The notes below the pieces were generated by a model that saw only the letters and a program-made list of their open reading frames with translations, made no database searches and was not told the origin of the DNA. A program made the position numbers and the translations under genes. DNA of 64,000 nt from Diploptera punctata (lineage: Eukaryota; Arthropoda; Insecta; Blattodea; Blaberidae), in assembly GCA_030220185.1 (NCBI GenBank), contig JASPKZ010007546.1:639501-703500 (forward strand), read 5' to 3'. Positions within the stretch are counted from its first letter, which is position 1; each line of letters starts with the position of its first letter. Positions 9,614-20,400 of this stretch are shown one piece after another.

Positions 9614-10335
9614 GGAGTGAAGGAAAATAAAATTTTGAAAATAGTTTGTTCTGCCGTTTTTAACTGCAAGGCAATGTTTATGAAAAGTCTACATGGTGCA
9701 AGAGTTAAATTTCTTCCAGAGAAGCATGTGGTGTGCAAAGGCCATGTCCAAAGAAAATCTGCCATTTTTAACTGCAAGTCACTAAAATCCAGTACCAAAT
9801 TTCCCATTTAAACTATAGGGAAGTAATACTTCTACATAACATTTAAGTACTCTCCTCCTTTGTTTGTCAACCGATTATTTTAGTAGCTATTGAGCTTTAG
9901 TGTTATCAATAAAGAGAATTTGGAAACAATTAGTTCAGCCGTTTTTATGTAGCCTACTAGCCAGTGCTTATGGAAATTCTTCATGGTGAAAGATTTAAAT
10001 TTCTTCCATAGAAGCATGTGATGTACAAACGCTATGTCCAAAAAAAGTATCTGCCTTTTTAACTGCAATGCACTAAAATCCAGCGCCAAAGCTCCCATTA
10101 AACTTTAGGGAAGAAATACATATACATGTGTTAATCACAGAAGTAGACGATATTTCTGCCAGTATAGTGGTGTAATCTGGTCAGTATATTGGGTCCACCA
10201 GCCGTTATAGCTGGATTTCTCAAAGTGGAGTACATATTTTGTGAGATATAAAAATGTCTGATTCAATTATGATTGTGGTCAATTAAACCATTTTAGTAGC
10301 TATTGACGAGCGTTAATGTTATCATTTTTTTTGGA
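9614..10335. repeat. Tandem repeat, two full units and a partial third
   Basis: Units of about 287 bp: landmarks TTTTTAACTGCAAG-CACTAAAATCCAG occur at 9768 and 10058, TTAAATTTCTTCCA-AGAAGCATGTG at 9705 and 9990, and TTTTAGTAGCTATTGA at 9878 and 10290. Fragments of the same family form the inverted repeat at 48300-48700. No coding potential. Confidence 0.7.
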
Positions 10336-10406
10336 AACAGTTTTTTCCCTACCTTCATCACAAAACAATTAACTACTTTTTTTCTCCTCTATATGTGAAC
10401 TGATTT

Positions 10407-10408
<2 letters not shown>

Positions 10409-10455
<47 letters not shown>

Positions 10456-10465
10456 ATATATATAT
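10409..10465. repeat. (CTAT)n microsatellite running into (TA)n
   Basis: About twelve CTAT units followed by TATATATA. Confidence 0.9.
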
Positions 10466-10510
10466 GTTATAATTAAATTTTTGACATTAAGCAATGCAAG
10501 CTTAATATGG

Positions 10511-10764
10511 CATGATAAGAAAAATAAATGTCTGGACGGCACTTGAACCCGCACTCCTGGGTTGGTACCACATCGTGCTATCCATTATACCATCGGGCAA
10601 ATCCAATACAAACATTTATGTTTCATATATATAATATTATCCATTATTACTAGATGTAGCGAGAACGAAAACTCGGTCTTCACTGCCATCTGGTAACTAA
10701 CTATATCAAGTAAGCATATTAAAGCATCTCTCGCTACATCTAGCATTAATGGAGAATATAATAT

Positions 10765-10795
<31 letters not shown>

Positions 10796-10911
10796 AGAAA
10801 GATACATGTTTTTATTGGATTTGCCCGGTGGTGTAATGGATAGCACGCTGGGGTACCAAACCAGAGGTCCGGGTTCAAGTCCCGACCAGTCGTTTATTTT
10901 TCCTAACATAT
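10511..10911. mobile_element. Palindromic SINE-C pair (two tRNA-like cassettes, inverted)
   Basis: A minus-strand cassette (10516-10610) and a plus-strand cassette (10794-10905) are arranged tail-out around a 64-bp spacer at 10665-10728. Each has a tRNA-like head with GCCCGGTGGTGTAATGGATAG and box B GGGTTCAAGTCCCG, and the arms extend inward to TCTCGCTACATCTA at 10729-10742 and its complement at 10651-10664. Outer ends are A-rich AAGAAAAATAAATG-like. TA tracts flank the right cassette. It could be two independent insertions, but the matching spacer-proximal sequence favours a single inverted-repeat unit. Confidence 0.75.
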
Positions 10912-11186
10912 ATATATATATATATATGTATATGATAATAAAACGTCAAGTTCAATGTCAAATAAAATAAAATACAATTTAAAACTAACATTGTGTATAT
11001 CATATAAAGTGAGATAAGAACTGTAACGTATTATTTATGGTCGAATTTCGACCAGTGGTCGAACACTAGTACGATTAAATACATGTAACACGAAATAAAT
11101 TTGATCATCATTCAACAAAAAAATAAATAAATAAATAAATAAGATTGCGACTGTAAGCATAAAAGTATTACTCTTAATTTTTATTA

Positions 11187-12129
11187 ACTAGCTAATGCCC
11201 GGCATGCGCTGCTACGCCTAGATAAATGAAAATTAATGTGTTTTTATGTTTAGTTGAATAAGTAGAAGTAAAAATAATTATACATTTATATTTTTAGATA
11301 CCCCGCGCCGATTACCCGGCGTTTCCCGGGAATCTACTTATTCCGATCTTCTTGACATAAGTGAGCTGAAATACTAAATTAATGTTTTATGTTTAGTTAA
11401 GTAAAATGAAAAATTTATATCGTAATTATTTTTAGATACTCCGTGCTGTTTACTCGGCGTTGTCCGGGAATCTACTCATCCCGATCTTCTTGGCATAAAT
11501 GAGCTGAAAGACAAAAATTAATGTACTTCTTATGATTAGTTCAATAAGTATAATGAAAAATAATTATAAATGTATATCGTGATTATTTTAAGATTCCCCG
11601 TGCTGATTACCCGGTGTTGCCTGGGAATCTACTTTTCTTGATCTTATTGGCATAAATGAGCTAAAAGACATTTTTTTTATTATGAGTTATCCGTAAAAGA
11701 ATACCCTTCATGTGCTGCTATGCTTCCACAGGAATCTACGTACTTTCTCTAGCTTCTTGGCATCAATGAAAGACAAAAATAGTTATTGTAAGTTATCCGT
11801 AAGAGATAAACATATGCTGCCGCTGACTTTTTTGTAGAGCCTTTCGAAATATTCAATTCGGTGTATATTAATTTTGTGTATTTGTTATGGTTTAGGCAAC
11901 GTAAGCCATTTAAGCGTCCAAAGGGCTACTTTTTTCACATTTTCCACTACAAAGGGTGATCTTTAAGGGTGTAGGATTTGATTATCACAACTCTCTTATA
12001 GCCTATGTTCATCCCGGGAATCCTCTGAACATTTTGAAAGAAAGCCCCATCACAATCGGATGAACGGTATGGCCGCGCATAAAGTACGAACAAACAAACC
12101 AACAAACATTCATTTTTATATATTAGATA
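11187..12129 (+). mobile_element. Element X, long copy
   Basis: Starts ACTAGCTAATGCCCGGC and ends near TATATATTAGATA. Three to four internal subrepeats of roughly 120-150 bp carry ACCCGGCGTT-CCGGGAATCTAC and GATCTTCTTGGCATAAATGAG. The 3' part has a conserved block (CCTATGTTCATCCCGGGAAT, CACAATCGGATGAACGGTAT, GCATAAAGTACGAACAAACA). No ORF. It is non-autonomous; its class is uncertain. Confidence 0.75.
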
Positions 12130-13180
12130 CAATCTTCATTTTAGGAAATTAATTTTTGAAACTGCATTGTTTCTTGTTTCCTTTAAATAATATTCACACT
12201 TCGTCCATTTTGGACTAATTTTACTCCAAAATTCAAAGGGAGAAGTTTGTTTCGTTTCAAGTCCCCTATTTGAAAACCAATAATAGCACAATTGTGGAGT
12301 AATGCATAAGCAAACTTTTGTTCAAAAAATTTTTATTTTTAATATGAAAACCCACATTTGCAAACGAAAGAGTGTAGAATATTTTTAGAATATTTCGATT
12401 ATATTTATCCAAAAGAATCCATCCATAGAATCTACCTATCATATAGTATATACTTCCACCTATATTGTCAGGAATGGACTCGGTAAATTTCGGAATTCTT
12501 GAAAACTAGGTCATGATTGTGGCATGAAATGCAAGCCTCGTTTCATGCCTAGTAAACCGTGGACATGCTAGGAATACGTGTATCGATATTTTACTGGTCT
12601 CTCACTCGCAGAAAAAAAAAACTCTCAAGTAATAACGTAGCTTCATGAATAAGGTATCAAAAGTCATCGCCAATGCATCTGTAAATTGGAATAGTGTTGA
12701 CAAACGTGAAAATTATTCTTCGCCCGGCAGCTCTCGAATGCTAATAAAGTTTGGTATTCACACAACAAAATTGCTCACATATTCACAAGTCGAAATCTTG
12801 TTATTTGAAAGCTAATGGTGTCATGTGACTTCGCTATACAGTAAAAAAAAAGTTGTTGAAGTAACGATATCAAAATGGAAATAGAATATACTTTTCAAAT
12901 ATATACGATAGACTACGTATATGATGTTTCAAAAATCTCGAGAACACTAAGCAGCCCTTTATGAAATAGTGTATATACTTTATAAGAAAGACCTCCACAT
13001 CCGAAAAAATTATGATTTGGCCGCTATGGGGCGTCTAATTCTTGCATACGTTTTATCTGTGGTACGTATTCGCAGATTTGATCACGTTACGCCATCCCTG
13101 AAATAACCGTCATGGCATCGTCTAAAAAATCGTAGAACCGTCCATCCCGATTTCTTCTATATAAAATATCGCTTAAGATG
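12130..13180. other. No gene seen
   Basis: AT-rich sequence without recognisable domains, tRNA-like boxes or paired repeats. It may be unique intergenic DNA or very old repeat. Confidence 0.5.
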
Positions 13181-13184
13181 CATC

Positions 13185-13390
13185 ATACCGTTTCCATAGA
13201 TTCTCTGATACACATAAATTAGGCACACAATCCCATCAGCACATTGTCCTTTATATCCCTCCTCATCGCACTACCTATTACTCTTTTTACAGTTTCTCTT
13301 GTTAGAACATGGAATTGTCTTCCACCCTATGACAGACACTGTCAATCTTTACCATCTTTCAGAAACAAACTGAATTGTTTTTATTAACTA
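13185..13390 (+). pseudogene. LINE-J C-terminal fossil
   Basis: In two adjacent frames the sequence gives HKLGTQSHQHIV, IPPHRTTYYS and then SLVRTWNCLPPYDRHCQSL, matching LGTRSQDSS, IPQHRTCLYS and RTWNSLPSHVRDCQSL of the 15013 and 3424 copies. One frameshift lies near 13285. It is too short and decayed to act; it marks an old 5'-truncated insertion. Confidence 0.65.
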
Positions 13391-13537
13391 ACTGACAGAA
13401 ATGTCTCACTAATAGTATTTTGAACAATTAATAAAATTTATTTGTCCTTTATGTAATAAATAAGCACTATGATTTATAAATATCTCAACGTAATTCCTTA
13501 TATAGGCCTGTATGTATATATATATATATATATATAT

Positions 13538-13860
13538 GTCCACGCTGTGGTCTCGAGGTAGCGTGCTGCCTTGTCACGCAGCGGGCCTGGGTTCGATCCC
13601 CGGTCGGGGCAGTTTTTCTGGGTGAGGTTTTTCTCGGGGTTTTTCCTCACCTGTAAGACAAATGTCAGGAAAACTTTAAGGCCAAAACTGTCCCCGAAAT
13701 CATATGGCCATCATCATCATCATCATCATCACCATCATCCTTCATCGGTGTGGAAAGCAACGGGAAACTACCACACCTACATTTCCCTAGTAAAGCTGCA
13801 AGCGTAGCATGAAAATGCTATGATTGCAGTGAAGGACCTGCCTTCGGGCAGAATTACTAT

Positions 13861-13864
<4 letters not shown>
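13538..13864 (+). mobile_element. SINE-B, full length, within a (TA)n tract
   Basis: Same head, body and B-tail as 9271-9608, ending GGCAGAATTACTATGGAT. (TA)n lies on both sides (13513-13537 and 13864-13902), which fits insertion into a TA tract or duplication of it. The ORF across it is a shadow that includes a CAT-repeat. Confidence 0.9.
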
Positions 13865-13905
<41 letters not shown>

Positions 13906-13924
13906 CGATATATAAATTAATTAC

Positions 13925-14345
13925 AGTTTATTATTATCTTTGTATTTTTTATGTATAATTGGTTCGAGCAGTTCTTCCTTTGTGTATATATTCTTTTATT
14001 AATTTTAATTGTCTTTCAATGTATTGTATCATTAGATCTTATATGTTTTGTTCAGTTTAGCAGATAATCGTTTAGTATCGCCTCACAATGATGGTTGTCC
14101 GTTTATATAAAAGCGGGTGGCGCGCGACAATCCTTGACAATTATTAACCTGTGGAATTATTATAGTGACGGTGGCATCTTTGTATTTAATTATATATAAC
14201 AGCTGCGGGAAAACAAAGCGAGCCACTGGACAACCATCATAGTGAGGCTACAATAACATTATTGCGATTTTTGTATTGGAATGTTTCTCTGGTGAGTGGA
14301 AGAGACGGTCACATGGGCCTTAACTCTACCAGTCTAAATAAATAA
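13925..14345 (+). mobile_element. LINE 3' UTR with stem-loop tail
   Basis: 13925-14080 matches 34840-34980 (TTTTTATGTATA, TTCGAGC-GTT-TTCCTTT-GTATA). After an inserted 167-bp inverted-repeat block it continues to CTGGTGAGTGGAAGAG ... CCTTAACTCTACCAG (14290-14333) and AATAAATAAA. This is the end of a 5'-truncated LINE of the stem-loop-tail type. No coding part remains. Confidence 0.65.
14081..14247. repeat. 167-bp block with 20-bp inverted ends and a TATA motif
   Basis: CCTCACAATGATGGTTGTCC at 14081-14100 pairs with 14228-14247 with one mismatch. Inside are TATATAAAAGCGGGTGGCGC near 14104 and a GC-rich core. The LINE 3' UTR around it is otherwise colinear with the 34840 and 35665 sequence. 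Confidence 0.55.
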
Positions 14346-14639
14346 ACAAATAAAATACTATTACTGTGCTTCGCTATTACCTGACCAGCACGCGGAAATC
14401 AGCACTACCTTCTCTCATCATACGTAGTGCGTTCATTGTAAGTATAGATATTAAAAAAAAAAAGCGAAAATAGAGGATGCTTAAAATACTCGAAAGTATT
14501 TGATACTTCAATCCAATACGTATACAGGATCAAACGTTTTTATATTAATGTGGATCCAGAAAGGAATATTAATTGAGAAATCAGACTTGGAAGCAGTTAA
14601 ATTAGTAGACCTCGTTATCAGTTCCAGTTCAGTTTAACA

Positions 14640-14795
14640 GCATGCACCATGTTAAATCCTTACAATATATGTTTGAAGTGCCCACCCTCTGCCATAATGC
14701 AGGGCACATGCTCGTCGTCGCATTGAACACGTATAACTGGGATTATGTTTTCTCTGACACCCTGCGTAAATTGTGCTTGAAAGTTGTTTTATCCA
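14640..14795 (-). pseudogene. Possible mariner/DUF4817-type transposase C-terminus
   Basis: Minus-strand reading gives AQFTQGVRENIIPVIRVQ then MAEGGHFKHIL and a stop. A GGHFEHLL-type end before the stop is typical of a group of insect transposases carrying a DUF4817 helix-turn-helix. Only about 45 codons are open, with a stop just upstream and no DDE residues. The plus-strand ORF over this stretch is a shadow. Family assignment is from the end motif alone. Confidence 0.4.
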
Positions 14796-15012
14796 TCACA
14801 GCAGTGAATAAACGAATGACTTTAAAATGGAGTCTAGTATTTTCAATTAGTTTGGTCAGTTTCAACAAATTTACCTATTTATTTTCTGTCTTTAACTACA
14901 TAAAAATTAATAAAATGCAGTTAAACTACTGGAGAGAAGACATTTTTATTATAAACCAATCCGCCAGTCATGCAAAATTGGTCGACAAACTTGAGTGTCT
15001 GACATTCTCATT
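14796..15012. other. No gene seen
   Basis: AT-rich spacer. The open plus-strand frame here is fused by chance to the LINE-J frame downstream and does not resemble it. Confidence 0.4.
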
Positions 15013-15550
15013 TCTTCACTCCCTAAATAGTTTTAAAAACTTCCTTCCCACGAAATTAAAACAAATACTTTTACAGACTCTTATAACGCCACACTTCCAC
15101 TACTGCGACATATTACTGACTAATCTGACAACTGATCTTTCTGACAGACTACAGCGTGCTCATAATGCGTGTATTCGATTTGAATTCAATATATGTCGTT
15201 ATGACCACGTGTCTCCTTCATTTCAGGCTTTAACATGGCTACGCCTAAATGACAGAAGAACTTCACACTTACATGCTTTACTATTCCAAATTCTGCACAC
15301 AAATTTACCAAGTTATTTATCAACGCGTTTTCAAAATGTATCGACTCATCACAATTTAGGAACAAGATCACAAGACTCATCTTTACTTTCTATACCACAG
15401 CACAGGACATGTCTATACTCTGAATCTTACACAATATCTGTGACTAGAACATGGAACTCACTTCCCAGTCATGTCAGGGACTGTCAATCACTATCATTAT
15501 TTAAATCCAAATTAATTGATGTCTTACGTTCGACACAATTAAAACATTAA
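15013..15550 (+). pseudogene. LINE-J ORF2 C-terminal domain, open frame
   Basis: About 178 codons with no internal stop: LHSLNSFKNFLP, HFHYCDILLTNL, LQRAHNACIRF, VSPSFQALTWLRLND, LGTRSQDSS, RTWNSLPSHVRDCQSL, then a stop. This is the region after the RT palm; it carries no catalytic residues. The roughly 120 codons fused upstream (14642-15012) are not element sequence. The absence of stops suggests a fairly young insertion compared with the 3424 copy. It cannot work without the RT core. Confidence 0.8.
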
Positions 15551-15832
15551 CTGCATAGCAACTATATTCAGCATCTAGGAAGCTTTACTTACTTAATTTT
15601 ATTTCATATTATCTTCATTTTATTATATTCCATGTTTTTGTTATTATTAGCTACTATTAGATCACATCAGCATTGTCTTTTGTTTAGTCTATATATTAAT
15701 AATATCTTAAAATTGTAACAAATATTTAATTTTTGTATAATTGTATTATTCGCTGGTTGAGTGGAAGAGAAGGCCTTACGGCCTTAACTCTGTCAAATAA
15801 AACAAAGCATTATTATTATTATTATTATTATT
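15013..15832 (+). mobile_element. LINE-J, 5'-truncated, with 3' UTR and tail
   Basis: About 820 bp: C-terminal coding part, 3' UTR, the stem-loop CTGGTTGAGTGGAAGAGAAG ... CTTAACTCTGTCA (15752-15800) and (ATT)n to 15832. Truncation falls at the sequence corresponding to 3965 in the minus-strand copy. Confidence 0.85.
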
Positions 15833-15844
15833 ATCTTCTCTTCT

Positions 15845-17293
15845 TCTTCCTTCCAAGTATTAGGCCAAGGCCTGTTACGATCCTATAGAAAATTTTCCCT
15901 CCAGCGTTTCATAGGACGGCCCAGTGATCTTCGTCCTCTTGGTATATAATTATAAACAGCTTTGGGGATCCGATTTGAACTCATTCTTTCAAGATGGTGT
16001 TTCCAATTTAGTTGGTACTGTTTAATATATTCCAAAATTGGCGTAGTCTTCAATTCTTTTAAGATATCGGTGTTCCTTTTCCGATCCCATCTGGTGTAAC
16101 CCGCTGTTCTGCGCATGAATCTCATTTCACAAGCCGTTATTCTGCTTTCATGTTGTTTTTTTAGTGTCCATGCTTCACTACCATAGGTCAACACTGGTCT
16201 AGCCAAAGTGTTATATAAACGTAATCTGGTGTTTTTTTGTACAAGGGATGGTTTCATAACTTGATTAATAATTCCTAAACTTTTATTATAACTAGTAACT
16301 TTTTCAGGGATATCCTTTTCATCCCAGATAGAGAGATAATATCCAAGATATTTAAATTGATTATATCTCTCTAAAATTTTATTCTGGAGACAGATTTTAC
16401 TTTGTATGGGGTCCTTCCCATGAAATGCCATAATTTTAGTTTTGTTAATTGATATTTCCATATTAAATTTGGCAGCTATTTTTTGTAAATTATAAATTGA
16501 TCGTTGCAAATCATTTTCGGAAAGTGCCAGAAGAGCTAAATCGTCTGCAAATAGAATAGCATCGAGTTTGAGGTTCCTATTGATGGGTATATATCCTCGT
16601 TGTGTTTTCCTCCTCCATTCATTTATTAATTTATTCATGTATATAATGAAAAGCACCGGTGAAAGTCCACATCACTGTCTTACTCCAGTGTTGATCTTTT
16701 CCCAAGAAGATAATTTGCCATCTTGTTTAACAGAGATTTCATTATCTTTATAGATGTTGAAGATATTAGTAATATATTGTTGTGGAACGATATCATCAGC
16801 TAAAATTTGTAGTAATATATTTCTGTCTACTTTGTCAAAAGCCTTTATGAAGTCAACGAAGGCGATATGAGTTTCTATATTGAATTCCTTGTGCTTTTCT
16901 AATAGTAGTTTTTAGAGTAAAAGGATCCATCTGTATAAGATCTACCCTTTCTGAATCCATTCTGCTCTTCTCCAATTATATTTTCATAAATTTTCCTCAA
17001 TTTATTCTTAACTATATTAGCATAAATTTTATATCCAGAGTTCAACAAGCTAATTCCACGATTGTTATCTTTGATTTGGCGACTTCCTTTTTTGAAGATT
17101 GGTATTACAATGGATTTGTTCCAGCTTTGTGGTGGTTCTTGTCCTTCCCATATCATATTAAGGAGAATAAGAAATCTGTCTAAAAAAATTTTAGTTGAAA
17201 ATTTAAATAATTCTTGATTAATGTGGTCTTCTCCGGGAGCTTTGTTACTTTTTAATGATTTAACAACATCAGTTAATTCATCTATAGAAATTT

Positions 17294-17296
<3 letters not shown>
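15845..17296 (-). mobile_element. LINE-P, RT to 3' end, two main lesions
   Basis: Starts inside RT motif 0/1 (LKSNKAPGEDHINQELF) and ends in GRRSLGRPMKRWREN followed by a short GAAGAAG-type tail near 15840. It abuts an (ATT)n tract on the 5' side, beyond which a LINE-R begins in the opposite direction. Confidence 0.85.
15883..17296 (-). pseudogene. LINE-P reverse transcriptase
   Basis: In order on the minus strand: NKSIVIPIFKKGSRQIKDNN, RGISLLNSGYKIYANIV, EEQNGFRKGRS, HIAFVDFIKAFDKVD (first catalytic Asp), GVRQ-stop-CGLSPVLF, LFADDLALLA (catalytic pair), INKTKIMAFHGKDP, FKYLGYYLS, GSEAWTLKKQ, MRRTAGYTRWD, GRRSLGRPMKRWREN. One frameshift lies near 16915 and one Gly-to-stop (TGA) near 16680. 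It was an RT copying LINE RNA. It is otherwise about 470 codons of well kept sequence, so the copy is young. The endonuclease is absent because of 5' truncation. Confidence 0.85.
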
Positions 17297-17336
<40 letters not shown>

Positions 17337-17445
17337 CATTATTCTTATTATTATTATTATCATTATTATTATTATTATCATCATTATTATTATTATTATC
17401 ATTATTATTATCATTATTATTATTATTATTATGATTATTATTATT
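17296..17445. repeat. (ATT)n microsatellite between divergent LINEs
   Basis: About 150 bp of ATT with a few ATC and CTT variants. Low-complexity ORFs occur on both strands and are spurious. It separates the 5' ends of a minus-strand LINE-P and a plus-strand LINE-R. Confidence 0.95.
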
Positions 17446-17446
17446 A

Positions 17447-20400
17447 ATACAGTCCCCCATTCGGTTCTCCGGGCGGGGACTACTTCAGGGAACCCATGCC
17501 AAATGCTCAAACACAGGGACATGTTCCTAGGAACATGGAATGTTAGGACTTTATACAATAGCGGGGCTCTAGAGATATTAACGCGGGAATTAGATAAATC
17601 GCCCTTGGATATAGTCGATTTACAGGAAGTTAGGTGACCAGGAGAAGGTAGTCAGGAATCAGGAAGCTTTGCATTATACTATGGGGGCGCAGAAAGACCT
17701 GCATTTGGAACGGGTTTTTTAGTCACAAGGAGGATCTTATCCGCTATCCGAGATATTAAGTTTGTTAGTGATAGGATATCATACATAATTCTAAAGGCTA
17801 AACGACATGATTTTATAATTGTAAATGTACATGCCCCCACAGAAGATAAAGACGACAAGATCAAGGATGAGTTCTATGAACAATTAGAATGCTTATTTGA
17901 TAGCCTTACACGATATCATATGAAAATTGTCTTAGGAGATTTTAATGCAAAAGTGGGGCGGGAAGATATATTCAAACCAACAATAGGCAAATCCAGTCTT
18001 CATGAAGATAGTAACGACAACGGGGTTAGATTAATCACATTTGCCACATCAAATAATCTCATTGTTATGAGCACAACATTTCAGCATAAGGATATTCATA
18101 AATACACCTGGACGTCCCCAGATGGAGAAACTCGGAACCAGATAGATCATGTATTAGTGGATAAACGCTGGCACAGTAGCATCATCGATGTTAGATCAGT
18201 TAGAGGGACAGACTACAATTCGGATCATCATCTGGTCAGAGTGAAAATCAAACAACGGCTATCGCTTATGAGTGGGACAAACGCTAAAGATGATTCTGAA
18301 AAATATGAATTAAAAAACTTGAAAAATGATGAAATGCGGCAAGAATGCCAAATCAAAATTGCTAATAGATTTGAAATACTAGAATCTTCAGATGACAATG
18401 TGGCAAACGAGGAAGAAACTGATATAAATAAAGAATGGGAGGCTATAAGAGATACTATTAAATTGTCAGCATCAGAGAGCATTGGTTGTTTAAAAAAGAG
18501 GCAAAACAAGAAATGGTTTGATGAGGAATGTGCCGATATTGTAAAGAAAAGAAAGCTAGCAAAAATTAAATGGTTACACGAGCCAAATGAGGTAAATTTA
18601 GAGCAATTGGGTAGTATTAGACGGGAAACCACCAAGATACTAAAGAGTAAAAAGAGGGAATATTTGAGAGAGAGGATTAATGATCTTGAAATGAATGCAA
18701 AAAATAGGAACATTAGAGAATTATATCAGGGAATTAGTATAGAGAAGAAAGGGTTTCAGGCTAGAACAAACATAATTCGGAATGAAAATGGGGATATGAT
18801 TGCAGATTCTAGAAGTATATTAAATAGATGGAAAAGTTACTTTAATCAGCTATTAAATGTACATACAGAACAGGACATTGTGGAGGATAAGTTACAGACA
18901 GCAGAAATGCTAGTCGCAGAGCCAAGTACATTAGAAGTTGAAATGGCGATTGAAAAATTGAAGATGTATAAAGCATCAGGTTCAGATGGGATCCCAGCAG
19001 AACTGATAAAATCAGGTGGAGAAAAATTGATGGTCAAGATACGCTGGTTGCTTAGTATGATTTGGGAAAAAGAAGCTCTTCCAGATGAATGGAAGGAATC
19101 AATTATCGTACCAATCTATAAGAAAGGAGTTAAAACTGATTGCAACAACTACAGGGGCATCTCATTACTTTCAACTTCGTACAAAATTCTAACAAATATA
19201 TTAGTAAGCAGACTTACTCCCTATATTGAGGACATTCTAGGAGATCATCAATGTGCATTTAGAAGAAACAGGTCTACAACAGATCAGATTTTCAGTATAA
19301 GACAGATTTTAGAGAAGAAGTGGGAATATAATGGTACTGTACATCAACTATATGTAGACTTCAAAAAAGCATATGATTCAATTAAGAGGGAGAAGTTATA
19401 TAGTATCCTGCTGGAGTTCGGAATTCCTAAAAAGTTAGTTAGACTTATACGAATGTGTCTAAATGGCTCAAAGAGTAGGGTGCGTGTAGGCAAAGAGTTT
19501 TCAGACTCTTTTGAAATCCAGAATGGGTTGAAGCAAGGAGATGCACTATCTCCTCTACTATTTAATTTTGTACTAGAGCATGCAATTAAATCTTTAGAGA
19601 ATGAGGAAGGCTTGCAACTCAATGGTATTAATAAGCTGTTAGTTTATGCTGATGATGTAGTACTACTGGCCGATAGCGAGGGGATACTAAAGGCCAACAC
19701 GCACACACTATTGAGTAACACAAAGAAATTAGGACTGGAGGTAAATATCAGTAAAACTAAATATATGGTCACACGTAGAAATTCAGTATATAATGGAAAT
19801 GGACAGCTAATGACAAATGAGGGAAATTTTGAGGAGGTGGCTGAATTCAAATACCTAGGAACAATAATCACAAACAGGAATGAGATGCACAAAGAAATTA
19901 AACATAGGCTCAATTCTGGAAATGCATGCTATTATGCATTGCAGAGACTTTTGATGTCCCAACTCCTTTCAAAAAACGTTAAGCTGAAAATATATAAAAC
20001 TATTATTCTACCAGTTATATTATATGGGTGCGAAACATGGACTCTTACTTTAAGGGAGGAAAGGAGATTACGAGTATTTGAGAATAAATTTCTTAGGAAA
20101 ATTTTTGGACCAAAGAGAGATGAACAGACAGGTGAATGGAGAAGACTACATAACAATGAACTACATGGTATGTATAGGAAGCCAGATATAATAAGAACAG
20201 TTAAGTTTCGTAGACTGCGATGGGCAGGACATGTTGCGTGTATGGGGAATGAAAGACGTGCATGGAAGCTTCTTGTAAGAAAGCCAGAGGGGAAAACGCC
20301 CAGTTGGTAGACCAAGAATGAGGTGGGAGAACAACATTAACTATTATTTGAGGGAAGTAGATTATACAGGGAATGATTGGAAAGCATTAGCTCAGGATAG

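Noticed and set aside
9614..10110. CRISPR-like direct repeats
   Set aside because: Units are about 287 bp, diverged and only two to three in number, in a eukaryotic repeat context.
13703..13741. His-rich peptide in a plus-strand ORF
   Set aside because: It is a CAT repeat inside SINE-B; no coding evidence.
14642..15012. N-terminal 120 codons of a 302-codon plus-strand ORF
   Set aside because: The other strand carries a transposase end, and the sequence before about 15013 has no counterpart in the sister LINE-J copy; the fusion is accidental.
17221..17637. Poly-Ile and poly-Asn proteins on both strands
   Set aside because: They are translations of the (ATT)n microsatellite; only the part from 17503 on belongs to the LINE-R frame.
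18228..20315. Several minus-strand ORFs of 60-161 codons across the LINE-R
   Set aside because: Antisense shadows of the RT frame; Ser/Leu/Phe-rich with no domain.
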